Shown one piece after another: positions 30,921 to 39,600 of a stretch of DNA of 64,000 nt; within the stretch, counting starts at the first letter, position 1; every line of letters begins with the position of its first letter. A model generated the notes under the pieces. That model ran no database searches and was not told where the DNA came from. It saw nothing but the letters and a program-made list of their open reading frames with translations. Made by a program: the position numbers and the translations under genes. The DNA lies in contig OZ059896.1 in assembly GCA_964057225.1 (NCBI GenBank), positions 15,512,501 through 15,576,500 on the forward strand, read 5' to 3'. Source of the DNA: Auanema rhodensis (lineage: Eukaryota > Nematoda > Chromadorea > Rhabditida > Rhabditidae).

Positions 30921-31039
30921 GCTTACGACCATACCACGTTGAAAGTACGCCATCCCGTTCGATCTGGCAAGTCAAGCAACGTTGGGCCCGGTTAGTACTT
31001 GGATCGGAGACGGCTTGGGAATCCCGGGTGCCGTAAGCT
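30921..31039 (+). rRNA. 5S rRNA gene
   Basis: Full-length consensus copy. Confidence 0.95.
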
Positions 31040-31140
31040 TTTCCTTTTTCTCATATTTTCATATAGTTTATCATCTTTAGTTACCTATATGGTATACGGT
31101 TAACTAGAAATGCTTTCGTTTTCCGAGAGAACTGTTAGAC

Positions 31141-31281
31141 AGCTTTGCGCAGTGGCGATAACGTGACCAATGAGGCTTTGCCGAGGTGCGTTTATTGCTG
31201 GTTGAAAACTTTTCCCAATTACCCGCGATATTCCCTGAAACATGGGTGATATACGCAATTTTTGAATGCCTGATAAGGCTG
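31141..31281 (+). ncRNA. U4: U4 snRNA gene
   Basis: Full-length consensus copy, 35 bp before the LTR of element C. Confidence 0.93.
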
Positions 31282-31316
31282 ATTAGCATATTATGGTAGA
31301 TTGTTCCACGTGAAAT

Positions 31317-31682
31317 CGTTCCATTCGGAGACTCTATATATGTAACTGCAGGGTTAGAGCCAGACCGACTAGAGGAATGAGGAATGGCACCGCCTTCCCT
31401 CATGCCCCTATTCGGGAGTTCGCCCCTTTGCAAGCCCATGGACGGTTTGCATCTAACTTAGTTAATCTTATATATTAGTCTTTGTCTTGTAAATGTAGTT
31501 TACTTTATCCTTGTGTTAATGTATTGTAATGATATTGTATTGTGTATAATAAACCTATATATTTCCTTATCTTATGTAATCCTTATGCTCTGTTTCCATA
31601 CCGCTACACTTATGGAATACTATACGCGTAGTTGAGCAGACTACAATGGTCTGTTCAATATACGTAGGAGCATAATGGAACG
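31317..31682 (+). repeat. 5' LTR of element C
   Basis: 366 bp, CGTTCCATT to AATGGAACG, with AATAAACCTAT at 31548. I compared it by eye with 43025-43390 and saw no difference. Confidence 0.95.
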
Positions 31683-31695
31683 TGGAGGTTCCACC
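31683..31695 (+). promoter_or_regulatory. Primer binding site, tRNA-Gln type
   Basis: TGGAGGTTCCACC directly follows the LTR and matches the first 13 nt of the element A site. It diverges after that (TCGAACTC). Confidence 0.75.
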
Positions 31696-32665
31696 TCGAA
31701 CTCATTTTTGTCGCAAAAACTCGCATAAAAAGTCCATATTTTGATATCTAAATTAAAACTTCCTCCACGGTTAGCAACATAATGAGGGCGCCAACTTGTA
31801 TAAGGTGCAGGTACAAGGGATCTCTCTTTTAGAGAGCTAGGACTACATAATTTTGAAATTTCACCCGCTGTCCCCACTCATAAAACCGTCTGAGTGTCCA
31901 CCCTTATAATACCGTATCCTGCACCGCTTCTCTTGCATTTTTTTTTGAGGACGTTTGGATCGAAATAGGGGACAATTTCACCAAACGAAATTTTGATTAC
32001 ATTATTATTTGGCAACGAGGAGTTAGAATGAAATTTTGAAAGCGCACAAAGTTTAATATTTTATTGTGGTCAGGACTAGAGATTTGAAAGTTAAATTCAG
32101 GCGTAAAAGAGCATGCTAACTAAATATTTTTGCGGGAGCCGTTATTCGGTTTTTATTTTTTTTTTGATTGTGAGAATAGACCACACTAGTCCGAAAAATC
32201 CTGGCACAAATTTTATTGCCTGTCAGGTCATTTTGGCGAAAGCACATGGGCTACGGATGTTTTCTTCTCCGTAGAATGTGTCACCTTCCTCAGCTCATTT
32301 TTGTTGCTAACATCATAAGATATTCCCACACACCTACCGTAGTATTCATATTGTAATATTCTATAAATTAGTAGAATGGTTTAAAGAAAAAAATTGCGTT
32401 TTATAAACGAGCTTTGGTCTCAGTCCATTAGTAAAATGAGCAATCTTTTTAAATATTCTCGGAATCTCATTAGCATGCCAAAATCATTCCGAAAAAGAAT
32501 CGCCCACGGCTTTTAATAATAACGTGCACATGAGCCATTTTCCCAAGGCGCACGCACTCCTTCTTTATTAATAAGCTCGACCAAAGTTTGTGTTATGGAA
32601 AAAAAAAAAAAAGAGAGAGAGAACAAATGAGTGAAATTAAGTATTTATTATATATGAAACAATTG
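31696..32665 (+). other. Leader of element C, noncoding part
   Basis: I see no convincing coding frame. A hairpin CTACGGA...TCCGTAG lies near 32251-32274. On the minus strand, AATAAA at about 32644-32650 would serve the antisense gene that ends at 32666. Confidence 0.5.
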
Positions 32666-33199
32666 TTAAAAGCCCCATTTAAAATGCAACTGTCTCACAA
32701 ATTCTATAGGCTGTGAGATGGGCTCATCGCTAGGCTCTAAATACTGCGAATACACCGAATCCGCAGAGGTCCTTAGCAATAAGCCCATAGGAGACTGTTC
32801 ATAAAATAAATAAATTTTAAACAAAATTTTAGACATATAATCATAAAAATCATGAGACTTATGCTCATACCAATTCCAAGGGGATGCGACCAGATTTGGG
32901 TTTTCATACCAATGCGCGCACAAGTCGGTGAGGCACCATCGCCGGATAGCTGCAACCTCATCCGCTATTTCCTGCATTAGGGAGAAGTTTACTAATCCCC
33001 TTCCCAGATAATGCATCTTTAAATCCTCAATAAACTAAAAATTCTTATTAAGATAACATGTTTCTTTGTTTTAACCAACCATCTTAATTATGTCTGGGTG
33101 CGGCCTATAAGCTAACACTTCGTCTTGATCATACAAGACGAGGTCAGCGTACAGCTTCCTCAAGACAAAAGTCATTCCCGATAGACCTTCATAAGCCAT
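32666..33199 (-). CDS. Spliced antisense gene in the leader of element C, function unknown
   Basis: On the minus strand, exon 1 runs from ATG 33199 to 33080 (40 codons). A 45-bp intron (33079-33035) begins GTTGGT and ends TTTTTAG. Exon 2 (33034-32666, 122 codons plus stop) follows in phase 0. The protein would be 162 aa, rich in Trp, Tyr, His and charged residues, with no signal peptide or membrane segment that I can see and no family that I recognise. AATAAA follows the stop by about 20 nt. It runs opposite to Gag-Env-Pol inside the mobile unit. The intron uses GTTGGT rather than GTAAG, a weak point. Alternatives: a captured host gene, or a chance 117-codon open frame plus a fortuitous join. 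Confidence 0.55.
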
Positions 33200-33212
33200 T
33201 CTTTGATTTATT

Positions 33213-33226
33213 TTTTTTTTTCAGCT
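33213..33226 (+). promoter_or_regulatory. Candidate 3' splice site in the element C leader
   Basis: A T-run ending in TTTTTTCAG at 33226 is a strong nematode-type acceptor upstream of the polyprotein frame, comparable with the acceptors before gag in A and D. It overlaps the upstream region of the antisense gene. Confidence 0.5.
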
Positions 33227-33612
33227 CTACAAATATAAAGATTCTTATGCATAAAAAGGGGACATAAAACGACTGAAAATCTCTCTCATACTTTCAAGAA
33301 TTCAATTAGAGTAAAGTATTAAGATTGAGGCTAGAAAGAGCGAAGACCAAAAAAAATTTATAATTGATGAACATCTGTGAAATAGAATAAAGAAAAGAGA
33401 ATACGGTAGATAGGCGGAGCCAGATCTCAGGCCAAGATTTTAAAACTCTTTCTCATCTAATAACGATTCTCGGCGAAAGACGCCACGTCTCAATCTTCAA
33501 ACGTTTCTTACTTTTCCTATAACCGACCCGAATTTCTTGTCACTCATTCAACGTCAACATCCCCCATATAACGAAACACTCGCGGTTTTTCCGAACCAAG
33601 AGTGATTCCAAA
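33227..33612 (+). other. Untranslated region upstream of element C polyprotein
   Basis: No in-frame ATG lies between the last upstream stop (TAA 33520-33522) and 33613. Short ATGs in other frames do not lead anywhere. Confidence 0.5.
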
Positions 33613-36600
33613 GTGGCACGAAGATACTCTTCGGCCGTCCCTGCTCTATACCCTTCTGAGTCCAGTGACGACATCGCAGTCGCCAGTCGAACCAGAAGCC
33701 GCACTCGACTCCTCAGTGTTCAGATTGAAGAGCCTGAACAAGAGGTAAAACCCAAAGTCGAGAAAACCTTCATTCCTCGAGAAGGCACGTATTCACCTCC
33801 GGACAACACCGAGGAGGACCCTGATTTCTATATTCAGGACTACAATATTCAAACTTCAGCTTCAACTCCAAAGGTACACTCTTTTAAAAGTAATAAAAAG
33901 ATTCAAAAAATTCAAAAACCAAAACAAATAACCTCTAATACTTCACCAGCCACTCCCCACCTAAACTTATCAACTTTATCAGTTAATACTGATAACGATC
34001 TTGCATCTTCTTTTGAACTAACTCTAACACCGCAGGCATTTTCCACTCCGATAGAAAACTCACAACTTAATAAAACCTCATCTCTCACTATTCGCAAATC
34101 ACCCTTATCAGTTATCACTGATAAGCTTGATTCGAAAAAGCTTGATTCTAAAAAAATTAATAAAAGAAAAACTAATACACCGCGTAGGCGCTCAACCTCT
34201 AATAATCCCGTAGAACCAAATCAGGAAATTACCGAAGTTTTGCCCTTATCACTAACTACTGATAAGTTCAAAAGTAAGAAATCTTTAACAGCTCGCTTAA
34301 TAAAAGTTTTGAATTTGTCTCCAGGGGAGGTAACAACAGAACAAGTTGATAACTCTCTTCACGTATCCTCCAACCCAACCCTTAATAAGTCAGATAGCGC
34401 TATACCCAGCTCAAGCGTATCAATACATTCGACGCCTCAGGCAACGAGTCGAATTATCAAACTCCCAGGGAAGCGGTTCTCCTCAGCCGCCCCTACCATT
34501 AGTTATCCAACATCTGGTAACTCGAAAAAGGGAGGTAAGAATTTAACGGCGAGAAGCTCAGGCAGTAAAGGGATTACGTCATCTCGCACATACCCTGAGG
34601 ATATACCAACCATGACGGAGACACCACGTCTTCCGGGAGCTGGTAAATCTACCATTGCGCACGCATTAAGCTCACCTTATTGCCCCATATACGACGGAAG
34701 TCGTAACTTTAGAGATTTCGTGGCAAAGTTTAATACCTTTTCTAACGCCTTAGGCTTAGTGATGCCCGAAAGACTAACTATTTTACCATTACTATTGAAA
34801 AATGATAGAGCAGAGGAAGCTTATTTAGAGCTACCTGACAAGGTCAGAACTGCTGGACCTTGGGTTACCCTAATAGAAGAGTTAACATCCAAGCTGTGTC
34901 CCGAATACAATCAAGACCCTGCCCTTATCACACTTCAAAACAGCACTCAAGGCGATTTATCAATTGATGGTTTTGCACAAACGTTAAGAAACCTCAGCTT
35001 AAATGCTTTCTCTAATAGTGATACTCATAAAGATCACATTCTGAGGTCCACATTTTTGAGAGGCTTGAAAAATACGATACGCCCAGGGGTAATTCGAGCA
35101 AAACCCAAAACTTTTGCTGAGGCTGTTGATAGTGCTCGCTGGGAGGAATCAATTGCAAACCAAGTAGCAGACCCTCAGGCGCTATTGGTTAACGCAATTG
35201 AAAGAACTTTCCCCCCGCGCAGAAACAATGGTGGGAGAGGTATGGCAAGAGGTTATCAATCTTTTAATAATAAAAATTATCAAAATTATAATAATTATAA
35301 CAATTATCATCCAAACTTTCAAAACAATCAAAATTATCATAAATTTTCAAAAAATCAAAAAGGCTGGAATTTCCAAAACCCATTTGCTAGGAACCGCAAT
35401 TTTGGTGACCGCGGTCGAAATTATCAGAATCAAAATCAAAATGGGTATCAAAGAAGCCATAATGCATCACAAAATCAAGAAATGAGCAATAATAGACAGA
35501 GAAATAACAGTACCTTTAGGGGAAATAACAACAATAGAGGCAGAGGTAGAGGCTCAAGAGTCAATAATTTGACTCTGATATCTCCTTTGACTTTAGCCGT
35601 AGCTTTATCAGTAATCTTATCACTGGTTACAACAGCTGAAGCATACCAGCTATGTACTAAAGCTACTGGAGGAGCCCTTCTCCGTCCCCCATCTCTCCGA
35701 AAATGCTTATTACCACCAATAAAGCATATCTTACGAACAAAAGTTCATCTTTATACAAGGAATCAAACGGCACATGAATGGGATGCATGGAGATGCTCCA
35801 AAGAAATTCATAAAATGTGTATCAGAGACCTTTTGTTCCTTAGAGATACCAATACAACGATAGCGAGAATTGAAAAGATACCAGCTGCAGAATGCAGACT
35901 GGCAGTGAGAGATAGAAGATGGAATTGGAGTGAATTAAAGAAGATCGACAGCATAACATATGCAACTGACGAGCCTTCCTTCTCGCCAGGCCGATCTTTT
36001 AATAATGAGCTATGTGAAGAGAAAGCCAGATTGGTTATCGAAAGAGGGGTTATGACACGGATGCCAGATGAAACTATAATCTCCAATTTAATACTAAATA
36101 CTGAAGGATGCTTAGCGCATCATGGAGAATGTGCATCAGATACCTCAATCATCATATGGGAGAAACAGCCTTATGAATATCGATGCAACTATATCGACAT
36201 GAGTGAATATGATGTGATAATTGGAGACGGCATTATTCTGTTACCAACCACTCAATCAGCCCTTGTAATCGATCAAAAAGAGATACCGAAGCAAATATCT
36301 TCTTGTTTTAAACAGCCAATCTTCCACACCACAACTGGCAATTACATTCTCTTACCACAGTACCCAAATGACACCAATATCCATGTTTTAATAGAGAGAG
36401 AATATAAGAAACTTCCGGCGAAAAGAGATAAAAGAGCAATTGCGGAATGCACGGTTGAATTAAACAAGGAGTGGATACAAAAACAGGAAGATTTTGAAAC
36501 TTTAATATTAAATATTTGTCCTTATCCTTTCTTACGACCGGTGATGAGTAATCCTGGTATTTATCAGATAATACCGCTTATAAAGGCCAGACGAGCTGTC

Positions 36601-39600
36601 AACCCTTCATATTCAATTATTGACTGGGTTTCAGCACATCCCGAGAAGTTTTATTTCTTCTTAAGAAGTCCCGTATCTGATAAATCCATACAACGTTTCC
36701 TTCAAACATACGAAATACACGACCCTGAGGAAGCAATACTTTATTTTCTTGCGCAAAAGGAACTGGCAGCAACCACTCGCGGCGCTATACGGTATTTAAC
36801 CTCACAACAATTATTAGAACAGATAGGTGACAGATTAACAGCACACGAATTTGACGAAAAACTGCTAGAAAAAGACGGATCCTACCGTGAAAGAGCCGAA
36901 AGCATAGCGATGGAGTTAGCTTATACACCGGTAATATTTGAAAACAATCTGTCGGTACCATCAAGGCAAGAGGTTTTAAAATCCTTTGTGAACATGCCGC
37001 CGATCCGACCAACTCTAACAACTGACAATGCTGATGAGCGTATAGTACTTAGAAACACTCTTTACTTATACCATAACTTGATGACATTGCGAGTAATAAG
37101 GCCAAATAAAACAGCAGCAGCCGTAGATGATGAAAAGTTCCGACAATTAACAATCAATGTGCCAGATACCAACAAATTATATCGAGATAAAGATTCTAAC
37201 TACGGTATATCGATAGGGCCCCACCCTCGCATTCAAAACCCAAGCGCAGATACACGCCAGCTACTTATAAAAACATTTTTACCACTGTTAGAGGATATTG
37301 AAACACCGCCTTATCTGACTAGAAGACTGTCATTAACGACAACAACGGACAAACCCGCTTCACTAGTTCAGGAGACAACTAAAAGCCATACGACTCGGAT
37401 TCCGACGACAACCACAGTTGAGACGACAACAGCCGCGATAACTACGACTCTCTCGCCAACAACATTAGCAACAGTCACTGACACGGCGTCACGAATCTTA
37501 AGGAAACAAAGAACATCATCTCCACCCGTAGAAACCAGAGAAATTCAGGCTCAGGCAACGTATACAGCGTCAAAAGTGAACAACGAAATACAATTCAACC
37601 TCAACGTATCTCGCAGAATAGCTCAAGATCATCTACAATATACAACAACACTCATACAAGAAGAGCTACAGAAACATTTCATGGAATCTTATGAATCCAT
37701 ATGTGAGATTCAAAATAGATACCTCGAGCTATGGCGTTCTATTTTACACATAGAACCTACAATAGCAATGAGGACTATTTTAGGAAGAGAGGATATTGCA
37801 GCCCGTTTCGTAGGCAGCGATATAGTTCATGTTCATATATGCCTACCTCTTCAACCTAAAGCTGTTTATCATAATCATAAGATCAATGATACATGCTATT
37901 TGGAAACACCAGTAATAACAGAAGATGAGAGATTATATTTTGCTGCTCCAGGATCAAGAGACTTATTAACACATGGAAAAGAGATAGATTGCGAACATGT
38001 ACCCACAGATGTATACTATCAAAATGGAGAATGGATAAATATAAATGGATCGGTTGAAGTAAAACCAATATCACTCTTTGATAAAGCGCAATACCACCAA
38101 TTAACACCTTTAAAGTTCACAGGCGCTAACTTATACACCAATTTATCATTGAGAGTTTACTCAATGTCAACAGCTATTGCATATGGAGCAAGTTTAGCAT
38201 CCATACGACAGAACCATGTTTTACATACTATTCACAACGATCCAAAAATTACGTCCGCCTTTAATCTTTTGAAAAAGGGCAGTGACTATATCTCTAAAGC
38301 AGCTGAGTTCACAACTTCCGCCTGGACTAGCGTAAAGCAATTTCTAATAGGATCAATTGAGAGAACACTCATCTTCATAGGATCAATGGTTACGATTGCC
38401 GCAGTATTAATAATTCTTTTCGTTGTTGCTAAATTTTGGTTCTTCAGAGCCACTCCACTAACCGTAATGCATGTCCACGAAATAGATAATGAGCCCCCAA
38501 GCTATGAAGAAACATTGGAACTTGTAAGCCGCCCAGACCAACAGATGCCAGATAACATCATGAAGCAATACTATCCTGCTTTAGTAACATTTATTCCAAT
38601 CGCAATACCATTTGTTGCTTCTATTGTATCAGCGGAAACAAAGTTACCATTAATATATATATCAGTTGAAGATAAACTGATTTTAGCTTTATGGGATTCA
38701 GGCTCATCAGTGTCATATGTTAGGCTCTCCACCCTCAAATATCTGAACATGGCCGAAAATGTCAAGAAGAGACATTTAGTAGCGATGGCAGCCAACAAGT
38801 CCACTTTCACATTTTATGGAAAGATAAATCTTGTAATTGAAATTGCCGGTTACGAGATCGAACACACCTTTTTGGTCTCAAACGATCATGACTGTCCTGC
38901 TCCCGCTTTAATTGGACTAGATTTCATGAAAGCGCTTGACAGCGAAAACATCGACGTCAGCCTTAAACCATCCAAGAAGAGGTTGGAGATTGGAAACAAT
39001 GCCATCCCATTAATAGGAAACGAATCTATTAAGCATACGGAGATAACTGTGAATATCATTAATTTAAGAACAAAAACATTAAAGCCTGATGAAGAGGCAC
39101 CTATCCCAATAAAGACAGATAAACCACTAGAATCTAACGAAGTGGTTGTCTTAGGGGATAGTGGAAGCGCATTAAAATCATTATATCCAACTGCGTTTCG
39201 TGATACCAGTGGAGTATATGTTATGTTCCGTAACAATACCGATGAAACAATAGCTATGGAAGCTAATTCAGTCATCGGACAGGCAATAATTGGAGAAATT
39301 CCGGCTTGTGAACCCTTTAAGCATAAGCCAATTCTACCATATGTTCCGCCAGAGGCCGATTGGGAGAGTAAACTACCATATTTTCCAAGAGACTTCATAA
39401 AAGATCTTGATCTAGAGAATGCTGATCTCACGAAAGAAGAAAAACATGAGCTTACAAAAATAATTGAAAGCCATCGTGAGGCATTTCTTAACGAGGACAG
39501 GAAAATAGGCTTATTTAAAGGTCCTATAGAGCATACCATACCATTGAGAACAGATATGGATATGCCAAAGCCGAGAATAACACGTATTCCCTTAGGAAAA

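Larger units (their letters stand above)
28480..31316 (+). repeat. 5S-U4 tandem array, segment III
   Basis: 490-bp units in which two variants alternate (GGGCACGG with TTGAATCGG, and GGGCCCGG with TTGGATCGG), giving a 980-bp higher-order repeat. The segment ends at the element C insertion, 35 bp after the last U4. Confidence 0.95.

Noticed and set aside
31641..31877. 78-codon minus-strand frame over the LTR/primer-site junction of element C
   Set aside because: It crosses the LTR end and primer site, which are constrained noncoding sequences, and does not recur at the 3' LTR.
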